A DNA stretch of 6,819 nucleotides from an uncultured Mollicutes bacterium (GTDB lineage Bacteria > Bacillota_I > Bacilli_A > MAG-NZ). A model generated the notes under the pieces. It searched no databases. It was given only the letters and a program-made list of their open reading frames with translations, and was not told the origin of the DNA. This document shows, one piece after another, positions 1-5,894 of this stretch (its first letter is position 1; the number at the start of each line of letters is the position of its first letter). Made by a program: the position numbers and the translations under genes. Location of the stretch: assembly GCA_913064935.1 (NCBI GenBank), contig CAJYBF010000053.1:1-6819 (forward strand). The letters run 5' to 3'.

Positions 1-257
1 GTTTCAATCATCGCGTTCCCTAGATAATAAGAAATACCTAAGGATATATCTCCTTTATTTACGATATGATCAACTAAAACATTTGGTAATGGAACACCAA
101 AATCATCAACACCATCTACGCCTACTAATCTACATATGGTTCTCTCAACTGAAACAGTTGAGTGGACATCTATAAATTCTTGTGTTTTGATAGCTATTTT
201 CTTTGCTGAACTTCTAGCTTCAAAAACCACTTGCTTATCTATATTAAGTTTTCCCAT
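1..257 (-). CDS. kamD: Lysine 5,6-aminomutase alpha subunit, N-terminal fragment
   Basis: This is the first 85 codons of a gene that runs off the left edge. The translation opens MGKLNIDKQVVFEARSSAKK and continues with VSVERTICRLVGVDGVD and GVPLPNVLVDHI. From memory this is the characteristic N-terminus of the PLP- and adenosylcobalamin-dependent lysine 5,6-aminomutase alpha subunit (about 520 aa in the family). With the KamE subunit it moves the terminal amino group of L-beta-lysine (or D-lysine) to C5, giving 3,5- (or 2,5-) diaminohexanoate in the cytoplasm. The ATG at 257-255 lies upstream of the kamB stop, so the two genes overlap by 14 nt and an AGGGG ribosome-binding sequence sits inside kamB, which suggests translational coupling. 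The catalytic domains and kamE are outside the window. No kamC gene separates it from kamB. Confidence 0.9.
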   Translation of the reverse strand, partial: MGKLNIDKQVVFEARSSAKKIAIKTQEFIDVHSTVSVERTICRLVGVDGVDDFGVPLPNVLVDHIVNKGDISLGISYYLGNAMIE

Positions 258-1260
258 GATTATTCCCCTTTGCGGTTAATACATTTATAATTGGTAAATC
301 GATTTTCTCTTCAAGTAGTTTTTTGAACTCATGATCCTTATATTCATATCCGTATGGAGAGTATGGATTATAAGTCAGAAGAACTAAATTAACTTGATTT
401 ATTACTTGCAACTTAACATTAATTCTATTTAGTTTTTTATATAAATCATAATCAATGAATGCTTTTGTTCCATCTTTAATTATGATTGTTAACTTATTTA
501 ATTTATTCCTATTATCAATTAATTGATTTACTAATTCAGCAGTTAAAGCACCACTAATCATCAAGTATTTACGTGATTTACTAAGCTTAGAGATTATCAA
601 TTCTTTGTTTCCTAAACTAGACTTCAAATCAAATATGTACTCGCTACCCTCATCATCAATTAACGAAACTGCGTATTTGTTAATCAACTGAACAATCCTT
701 TGATCTTGGATGATTGGTAAGGACAAAAGTTTATAAGTAGTATAAGTATCATCAACAGTTCTTTTTAAGCTTTTATTGTAAGCAGCACCTGTCACTAAAA
801 TGGTTGCCTCCATAAACTTGTTGCTTGCAATCTGTTTTCTTGAAAATGCTCCATCTACTATAAATATATCTACCAAATCATTCAAGTAAGTTATGATCTC
901 ATTAATTTGTTCACTAAAAGAAGGCCCGGCTATATCTATGAATCCTGTGTCTATGATCTTCACAATGATTACTTCACCCATTGGAGTATTAAATCCAGTT
1001 TTTTTAATTACTTCAGTTTTAGCTGACGAGTTTTTCAGACATTCATTTGTGGTAGCCACAAAAGTGCCCTCGTTAACATAAATTCTAGGCTTGTCTACAA
1101 AATAAACACTATCTTCTTTTTCGCCATCTCGACCTATCGAAGTGATACCAATTCTTTTATCAGCTAACTCTTTAATGATATGATTTAGCACTGTAGTTTT
1201 ACCAACATTTTTCTGCATACCAATTATCGATAAAGTTTTAACATTTAATAATTGTCTCAT
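244..1260 (-). CDS. kamB: KamB, lysine 5,6-aminomutase reactivase P-loop subunit
   Basis: This is a 338-aa cytoplasmic protein. Near the N-terminus (residues 11-23) it has a nucleotide-binding P-loop, SIIGMQKNVGKTT, with the GKT at 20-22. The Walker A is slightly unusual because Met15 sits where the first Gly of GxxxxGKT would be. The next segment (about 36-75) resembles dethiobiotin-synthetase/MobB-like SIMIBI NTPases, and IFIVDGAFSRKQ (about 132-143) provides a Walker-B-like aspartate. KamB lies between kamA and kamD in known lysine-fermentation clusters and is annotated, with the MutS-like KamC, as the reactivase that restores the B12-dependent mutase; that role is family knowledge. The ATG at 1260-1258 overlaps the kamA TGA as ATGA. 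The gene ends in TAA at 244-246, 14 nt inside kamD. Oddity: its normal partner kamC is absent from the adjacent position. Confidence 0.85.
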   Translation of the reverse strand: MRQLLNVKTLSIIGMQKNVGKTTVLNHIIKELADKRIGITSIGRDGEKEDSVYFVDKPRIYVNEGTFVATTNECLKNSSAKTEVIKKTGFNTPMGEVIIVKIIDTGFIDIAGPSFSEQINEIITYLNDLVDIFIVDGAFSRKQIASNKFMEATILVTGAAYNKSLKRTVDDTYTTYKLLSLPIIQDQRIVQLINKYAVSLIDDEGSEYIFDLKSSLGNKELIISKLSKSRKYLMISGALTAELVNQLIDNRNKLNKLTIIIKDGTKAFIDYDLYKKLNRINVKLQVINQVNLVLLTYNPYSPYGYEYKDHEFKKLLEEKIDLPIINVLTAKGNNHGKT

Positions 1261-2525
1261 TTTTTCCCATTTCTTTGTTTTCTTGCCAACGCTCTAGGTT
1301 CTAAGGCGATAGTTTGACCTTCCAAAAGTCCTGCAACTCCTGTAGGTTTTTCTGCTTCTTGGCAATATTCACAATCACAGTGATCATCGTAGTCAGATGG
1401 GATATGGTATGTAGTTATTACTCCTTCAAAGTTTCTTAATACAACTCTCTTAGGAGATTGTGAAATCATATATTGTGGCATCACAGGGATTTTACCTCCA
1501 CCACCTGGTGCGTCAACTACAAACGTTGGGACAGCAAATCCAGATGTATGTCCTCTTAATGCTTCAATAATTTCAATCCCTTTAGTAATTGGAGTTCTAA
1601 AATGTTCAATTCCTTCTGATAAATCACATTGGTAAATGTAATAAGGTCTTATTCTTAACGCTACTAAATCATGTACTAATCTTTTCATAATGTTCACACA
1701 ATCGTTTATCCCTCTTAGTAGTACCGACTGGTTACCAAGTGGTATTCCAGCATCTGCTAATAAATCAATCGCTCTTTTTGATTCAATAGTAAATTCTTTT
1801 GAATGATTAAAATGTGTATTGAACCAAATTGGTTGATATTTCTTCAAAACATTAATAAGTTCTGGGGTGATTCGTTGTGGTAAAACAACGGGCACTCTTG
1901 AACCAATTCTAATGATCTCTACATGTTCTATTTTATGAAGTTCTCCAAGTATATAGTCTAATCTTTCATCGCTAACTAATAATGCATCTCCACCGGATAA
2001 AAGAACATCTCTTATTTTAGGATTATCCCTTATATATTGAATCGCATTTTCAACTTTATCATGAGAAAAAGAGGCATCAGTTTGTCCTGCTAGTCTTCTT
2101 CTTGTGCAATGTCGACAATACATAGAACACATATCAGTAATAAGTAATAAGACTCTATCTGGATATCTATGAGTTAGTCCGGGTACTGGAGAATCTCCAT
2201 CTTCATGTAAAGGATCTGCTAGATCATGTTTTCCTATATGTGTTTCATTGACACTTGGAACAGCTTGAAGTCTAATAGGACACTTAGGATTATATGGATC
2301 CATCAAAGTAAAATAATAAGGTGTGATACTCATTCTAAATCTAGCTAACACCTTTTGTATTGATTCCTTTTCATCAACATCAAGATTAATAAACTCCTCG
2401 ATCTTCTCAACCGAATCAATTCTATTTTGTACCTGCCAACGCCAATCATTCCATGCGGAATCAGTAACGTGTGGAAAATATTGTTCTCTTCGTTTTAAAT
2501 ATTCATTGTTAAGTTTTACAGCCAT
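1257..2525 (-). CDS. kamA: L-lysine 2,3-aminomutase (radical SAM, PLP)
   Basis: This 422-aa enzyme interconverts L-lysine and L-beta-lysine, the first step of lysine fermentation. The radical-SAM cluster motif CSMYCRHC provides Cys133, Cys137 and Cys140. The PLP lysine is Lys345 in APGGGGKIPVMP. Asp301 (CDLSEG) and Asp338 (VVDAPGG) correspond to the two aspartates that bind the substrate epsilon-amino group in the Clostridium subterminale enzyme. Cys276 with Cys383, Cys385 and Cys388 (CDCEYC) match the structural zinc ligands. All of these are shifted by a constant +8 relative to that enzyme as I remember its numbering, so the active site is complete. The length is normal. The ATG at 2525 is 2 nt after the preceding gene's stop, with AAGGAG 8 nt upstream inside that gene. 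The TGA stop overlaps the kamB start. Confidence 0.97.
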   Translation of the reverse strand: MAVKLNNEYLKRREQYFPHVTDSAWNDWRWQVQNRIDSVEKIEEFINLDVDEKESIQKVLARFRMSITPYYFTLMDPYNPKCPIRLQAVPSVNETHIGKHDLADPLHEDGDSPVPGLTHRYPDRVLLLITDMCSMYCRHCTRRRLAGQTDASFSHDKVENAIQYIRDNPKIRDVLLSGGDALLVSDERLDYILGELHKIEHVEIIRIGSRVPVVLPQRITPELINVLKKYQPIWFNTHFNHSKEFTIESKRAIDLLADAGIPLGNQSVLLRGINDCVNIMKRLVHDLVALRIRPYYIYQCDLSEGIEHFRTPITKGIEIIEALRGHTSGFAVPTFVVDAPGGGGKIPVMPQYMISQSPKRVVLRNFEGVITTYHIPSDYDDHCDCEYCQEAEKPTGVAGLLEGQTIALEPRALARKQRNGKK

Positions 2526-2527
2526 AA

Positions 2528-3355
2528 TTATTCTCCTTCGTTAACCTCAACTAGTAATTCCTCGATAAGTGTCGTATTCCCACTTAAATAAACTTCTTCA
2601 TCAACTTTGACATAGATTAGTGATTCACAATTCATATTTACACCTTGTGAAAAAATCATATCCTTATCCTTGACTATATTCATTTCTGTTAAGAAAAAGC
2701 CTAAAGCACTGTTGGCACTTCCTGTTGCGCTCTCCTCATTGATCCCAACTATAGGAGCTAAGTTTCTTGTCACTGCCGTATATTCATCATCAATAGCGAA
2801 CAGGTGATAACCAACTACGTTATACTTTTCACTGACTTTTTTTATTGTTTCTAAAGCCGGATTAATGTTTAGTAATAACTTTTTACTTATTACAGGTACA
2901 AATATTTCTTCAATTCCACTTCTCAAGATAGTCATCGGCATTCTAGGATCCAAGTCCTCTTTTGTTATTCCTAAACTATCTAAAACCATTTCCTCTTTAA
3001 TTATTTTATTTACAAAACTAGGTTTTCCTACAGAAAAATATATTTTGTCCTCATTAAAAGCTTTAAGTTCAAGTGCCTTAGTATGGATAGTCGCGACATT
3101 GAAATCTAATTGACTTAATCCTGCCACAGTTGCATGACCACAAAAACCAATTTCTGAGCGTGGAGTAAAGTATTGGAAGTTATATTCAGTATCATTAATT
3201 TTAGTGATAAAGACAGTTTCAGATAATCCTAGTTCACTAGCTAAGTCTTGTTTGAACTTTTCACTTAGATCATAACCGATAACAACCCCTGCTAAATTTC
3301 CGCCTTTACCGTTTTTAGTAAAAGCCGATACTATTTTAACTTTTATCTTATCCAT
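2528..3355 (-). CDS. PhzF/DapF-fold family protein in lysine-fermentation operon
   Basis: This 275-aa protein belongs to the PhzF-like family of two-domain DapF-fold isomerases and epimerases. Visible family marks are GGNLAGVV at 18-25 (usually GNPAAVV), SETVF with the conserved catalytic Glu46, FCGHATVAG at 71-79, and NLAPIVGINEESATGSAN at 197-214 (usually an EDPATGSA-type loop). The length is typical. The start is taken as the ATG at 3355 because GAGGAT lies at the correct distance upstream. An in-frame TTG four codons earlier (3367) would put the start on top of that Shine-Dalgarno sequence. It overlaps the kdd stop by 8 nt and ends 2 nt before kamA, so it is inside the operon and probably co-translated. 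PhzF-like proteins catalyse hydrogen shifts without cofactors. An epimerase, isomerase or damage-repair role on a lysine-derived amino acid is only inference, and no substrate can be read from sequence. Confidence 0.85.
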   Translation of the reverse strand: MDKIKVKIVSAFTKNGKGGNLAGVVIGYDLSEKFKQDLASELGLSETVFITKINDTEYNFQYFTPRSEIGFCGHATVAGLSQLDFNVATIHTKALELKAFNEDKIYFSVGKPSFVNKIIKEEMVLDSLGITKEDLDPRMPMTILRSGIEEIFVPVISKKLLLNINPALETIKKVSEKYNVVGYHLFAIDDEYTAVTRNLAPIVGINEESATGSANSALGFFLTEMNIVKDKDMIFSQGVNMNCESLIYVKVDEEVYLSGNTTLIEELLVEVNEGE

Positions 3356-4379
3356 AAATATCCTCAAATAGCTTTCTAATCTTACTAGACTCTCTAATAA
3401 GATTTAACGTTAATTCCGCATGGTTTTTTGTATAACCATTACCAACTATCATCGTCACATCACTTCCAACACCTTCAGCACCAAGAGCTGCTTTTGTAAA
3501 TGAAGTCGCCATACTAAAGAAATAAACAACTCCTGTATCTTTAGTAATCAATATCGCACTCATTTCACAATTAGGAACATTAACTACATTTATTGTTACA
3601 TCAACTTGTTCCTTGTTTAACTCCATAACTTTTTCGTATACATCAACTGCTTTAGTTGCATCAGCAACAATTATCTCATCAGTTACATTCAAATCTTTTA
3701 AATATTCTACTTGTTCCTCAAATGGAACAATTCCAATAACTTTACCAGTTGCTCCAACTTTTTTCTTAGCTTGATAACAACATAAAACTCCACTTTTACC
3801 AGCAGCTCCAATTATAGCTACTGTATCTCCATTTTTAACTAACTTATCAGTTTGCGCAGGTGCGCCAGCCACATCTAAAGCAGCTAAAGCAAGTTTGTTT
3901 GGTAAATCATCAGGAACTTTAGCATAAATTCCTGATTCAAATAAAATCGCTTCACCGACAATATCCACTTGATCATTATCTAATTTAATATCTGTGATTT
4001 TATTTATACATAAAGGCGTTAGACTCAGACTCACTAAAGTTGCGATGATGTCTCCTACCTGTAGTTCCTTATCAGGAAAATCATTACCAATTTCTTTAAC
4101 TTTTCCTATTAACATTCCACCGGATCCAGTGACTGGATTCTGCATTTTTCCTCTCTCACTAACAATGCTTAAGATCATCACTTCCATCTTTTCCTTGTCA
4201 GAGTCACAAATATTTTTTATTTGTGTAAAACTTGCCGAATCAATATTAAGAGTGATTACATCGATTAACACTTCGTTTGATCTTATGTTCATATTATTAT
4301 CTATTTTTACAGCAGCCTGTGGTAAAACTCCAATAGGCTCTATGACTCTATGAGTACCGAATCTACATCCCTTTTCCAT
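3348..4379 (-). CDS. kdd: L-erythro-3,5-diaminohexanoate dehydrogenase
   Basis: This 343-aa NAD(P)-dependent oxidoreductase oxidises 3,5-diaminohexanoate to 3-keto-5-aminohexanoate with release of ammonia. The N-terminus MEKGCRFGTHRVIEPIGVLP is the family signature as I know it. A medium-chain dehydrogenase-like Rossmann domain follows, with IIGAAGKSG at 189-197 supplying the GxxGxxG dinucleotide-binding turn. The start at ATG 4379 is preferred to the ATG 12 codons upstream (4415). It gives the family N-terminus, has GAGG about 7 nt upstream, and reduces the overlap with kce from 53 to 17 nt. The gene ends in TAA at 3348, overlapping the PhzF-like gene by 8 nt. Its position directly after kce fits lysine-fermentation clusters. 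Confidence 0.95.
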   Translation of the reverse strand: MEKGCRFGTHRVIEPIGVLPQAAVKIDNNMNIRSNEVLIDVITLNIDSASFTQIKNICDSDKEKMEVMILSIVSERGKMQNPVTGSGGMLIGKVKEIGNDFPDKELQVGDIIATLVSLSLTPLCINKITDIKLDNDQVDIVGEAILFESGIYAKVPDDLPNKLALAALDVAGAPAQTDKLVKNGDTVAIIGAAGKSGVLCCYQAKKKVGATGKVIGIVPFEEQVEYLKDLNVTDEIIVADATKAVDVYEKVMELNKEQVDVTINVVNVPNCEMSAILITKDTGVVYFFSMATSFTKAALGAEGVGSDVTMIVGNGYTKNHAELTLNLIRESSKIRKLFEDIYG

Positions 4380-5202
4380 CTTGTACCTCGATTCCAAGTA
4401 TTTTCCTTGCTTCATCAGGAGTAGCTATCTCTCTACCGTACTCTAATGCGAATCTAACAACTTTTTGAACAAGTTCTCCATTAGATTTAGCTAATACTCC
4501 TTTTCTAATATAGATGTTGTCTTCAAGGCCAACTCTTACATGTCCTCCTTCTATAATAGACGCTACTGCCAAAGGAAACTCAAATCTACCAATTCCTGCA
4601 ACTGAATAAGTTACATCAGCAGGAAGAGAATCTTTTAAAAATAGAAAATCTCTTAGTTCACCTGTCTGACCGCCGTTTATTCCTAAAACAAAACTCACAT
4701 GCATTGGTGATTTAATAAACCCTTTTTTATTTAATCTTAATACCATATCCAAATGTCCCTTTTCAAAGCATTCCAGTTCAGGTACTATTTTTCTTCCATA
4801 TATTCTTTTAGCAAACTCTTTTATGTCATTTTCCGTATTAACAAAAATTTCATCTCCGCCAAAATTTAAAGTTCCACAATCCAAAGTACACATCTCTAAA
4901 TCTAATTCAGTAGGAGCTAAACGTTCGTCGATAGTCATCCCAACTGCACCACCTGTTGAAGGTTGTATTATTACATCTGGACATACTTTTAAAATTGCAG
5001 TCATAACTTCCTTAAATCTATTAACATCTTGAGTTGGTGTTCCATCATCTTTTCTTACATGTAAATGAATGATTGCTGCACCTGCATCGTATGCAGACTT
5101 CGCTTCTTTCACTAATTCGTCAACTGTATAAGGAATAATTTCAGTAATTTCCTTAGTTACTTCTGCTCCGCAAATAGCAGCGGTAATAATTAATTTTTCC
5201 AT
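4363..5202 (-). CDS. kce: 3-keto-5-aminohexanoate cleavage enzyme (BKACE family)
   Basis: This 279-aa zinc enzyme of the BKACE (DUF849) family exchanges the acyl parts of 3-keto-5-aminohexanoate and acetyl-CoA, giving acetoacetate and 3-aminobutyryl-CoA. The motif IIHLHVR supplies His46 and His48, the zinc ligands at exactly the positions described for the Candidatus Cloacimonas Kce enzyme. HVRVGLEDN at 221-229 supplies Arg223, Glu227 and Asp228, equivalent to that enzyme's Arg226, Glu230 and Asp231. STGG at 82-85 and the TIM-barrel-like strand pattern also fit. The full active site is visible and the length is normal. The ATG at 5202 follows the kal stop by 2 nt, with AAGGAG overlapping the end of kal. 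The gene ends in TAG inside the kdd start region. Confidence 0.97.
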   Translation of the reverse strand: MEKLIITAAICGAEVTKEITEIIPYTVDELVKEAKSAYDAGAAIIHLHVRKDDGTPTQDVNRFKEVMTAILKVCPDVIIQPSTGGAVGMTIDERLAPTELDLEMCTLDCGTLNFGGDEIFVNTENDIKEFAKRIYGRKIVPELECFEKGHLDMVLRLNKKGFIKSPMHVSFVLGINGGQTGELRDFLFLKDSLPADVTYSVAGIGRFEFPLAVASIIEGGHVRVGLEDNIYIRKGVLAKSNGELVQKVVRFALEYGREIATPDEARKILGIEVQDGKGM

Positions 5203-5204
5203 AA

Positions 5205-5585
5205 TTATCTCCTTTGTTTATCTTTTGGAACAACGCAAGTTCCACTCGCGATAGCAACTATAATATGTTCATCCAAAACATCACACGCAGAATCAGAAAT
5301 ATCTGGTCTTGGAGCAATCACTTTATAAGCTTTAAAAGTCATTTTCCTAGAAGTGTTTCCGCTCTTCACTATTTCTCCTACGACTTCAATGAAATCTCCT
5401 GCATAAACTGCCGCTTTGAATTCAACCATATCATATGCCTTAACTAGCCCTTCATCTCCATCTTTTCTTATTAAAAGTTCTGTAGCAACATCTCCAAATA
5501 AAGCTAGGATTCTAGCTCCATCTACTAATCACCCACCATAATGCGCGTCATGACTACTCATTCTCATTCTAATAATTGCTTGCAT
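5205..5585 (-). pseudogene. kal: 3-aminobutyryl-CoA ammonia lyase, interrupted by in-frame TGA
   Basis: This hotdog-fold enzyme of 126 codons would deaminate L-3-aminobutyryl-CoA to crotonyl-CoA. The frame starts MQAIIRMRMSSHDAHYGG, meets TGA at 5529-5531 (codon 19), and continues in the same frame with [39 protein letters not shown] and [20 protein letters not shown] to TAA at 5205-5207. The protein matches Kal on both sides of the stop with no other lesion. The ATG at 5585 has a strong AGGAGGA 5 nt upstream and is the first gene after the riboswitch. The first in-frame ATG after the stop (5429, codon 53) would lose the N-terminal third of the fold, so reinitiation there should not give an active enzyme. 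Alternatives are a sequencing error, a recent nonsense mutation or UGA readthrough. The identification of Kal is firm; the functional status is uncertain. Confidence 0.88.
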
Positions 5586-5590
5586 ATTTA

Positions 5591-5597
5591 TCCTCCT
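5591..5597 (-). promoter_or_regulatory. Strong Shine-Dalgarno of kal
   Basis: The minus strand reads AGGAGGA, 5 nt before the ATG at 5585. It decides the kal start: the TGA-interrupted long frame, not the internal ATG at 5429, has the proper ribosome binding site. It lies just downstream of the riboswitch terminator, so ribosomes load here only on read-through transcripts. Confidence 0.85.
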
Positions 5598-5608
5598 ATT
5601 TATCGTAC

Positions 5609-5638
5609 AAAAAACCGACTGCACAAATTGCAGTCGGT
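5609..5638 (-). terminator. Rho-independent terminator, riboswitch expression platform
   Basis: On the minus strand ACCGACTGCA pairs perfectly with TGCAGTCGGT across a 5-nt loop (ATTTG) and is followed by a run of T (TTTTTT, counting the last stem base). It sits between the lysine aptamer and the kal ribosome binding site, so it would end transcription before any structural gene. Its first two bases (5638-5637) are shared with the 3' strand of the aptamer's closing helix P1 (CCAC, 5640-5637), which links ligand binding to termination. Confidence 0.92.
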
Positions 5639-5787
5639 GGTTCTCCATAGAAAATGACAGCCTTGCTTCTATCCAAAACAAGTCCAACAAATAGGTTGGG
5701 CATCCCTATTCATTTCGGCACTATAATCTTCCACTACTTTCAACGTTGCCAACTCGGGTAGTGTATACATCAACAGTGCTCCCCCAC
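5637..5787 (-). promoter_or_regulatory. Lysine riboswitch (L box) aptamer
   Basis: This 151-nt leader matches the Bacillus subtilis lysC lysine riboswitch as I remember it, block by block and in order. GGGAGCAC (about 5783-5776) stands for the 5' core after P1, GCCGAAA (5719-5713) for the invariant core, and AAGGCTGTCA (5664-5655) followed by TATGGAG for the 3' core. Pairings that can be drawn are: P1 GTGG (5787-5784) with CCAC (5640-5637); a stem CACTAC (5763-5758) with GTAGTG (5737-5732); and AATAGG (5710-5705) with CCTATT (5695-5690) closing a 9-nt loop. It is directly downstream of a consensus promoter and upstream of a terminator. A lysine sensor ahead of lysine-degradation genes fits the context. 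A cobalamin or glycine riboswitch fits the conserved blocks less well. Confidence 0.9.
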
Positions 5788-5806
5788 ATATATTAAATTC
5801 AACAAA

Positions 5807-5835
5807 ATTATATCATATCTTCCAATTAACCTCAA
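5807..5835 (-). promoter_or_regulatory. Sigma-A promoter of the lysine-fermentation operon
   Basis: On the minus strand TTGAGG (-35, 5835-5830) and TATAAT (-10, 5812-5807) are separated by exactly 17 nt. TGA immediately before the -10 gives an extended -10 element. The predicted transcription start is near 5800, about a dozen nt before the riboswitch P1 helix. The -10 is a perfect consensus, which implies a strong constitutive promoter with control left to the riboswitch and terminator. Confidence 0.85.
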
Positions 5836-5894
5836 CATAATCATATAAGAAATATAATTATTAAATGAATACACCGTTATAATATTCCTAAGAA

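Noticed and set aside
893..1081. Plus-strand open frame opposite kamB
   Set aside because: It is antisense to a well-supported gene, with no recognisable protein features.
2323..3113. Plus-strand open frames opposite kamA and the PhzF-like gene
   Set aside because: They are antisense shadows of strong genes. Their composition follows the complementary codons and no family signature is visible.
3994..5032. Plus-strand open frames opposite kdd and kce, including one of 119 codons
   Set aside because: They lie fully opposite genes with complete active-site motifs on the minus strand.
5214..5447. Plus-strand open frame opposite kal
   Set aside because: The minus-strand Kal homology explains the region, and the frame has no signature of its own.
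5637..5787. Cobalamin riboswitch, considered because KamDE uses B12
   Set aside because: I cannot find the conserved B12-box or GCCACTG-type blocks, whereas the lysine-aptamer blocks appear in the correct order and spacing.
5637..5787. Glycine riboswitch, suggested by the GCCGAA motif
   Set aside because: The upstream GGAGAG-type block and tandem arrangement are absent, and the 3' AAGGCTGTCA...TGGAG block is specific to the lysine class.
5836..5894. Prophage attachment site or terminator after the phage-like gene
   Set aside because: Only AT-rich sequence is visible, with no strong hairpin plus T-run, no tRNA end and no direct repeat I can support.
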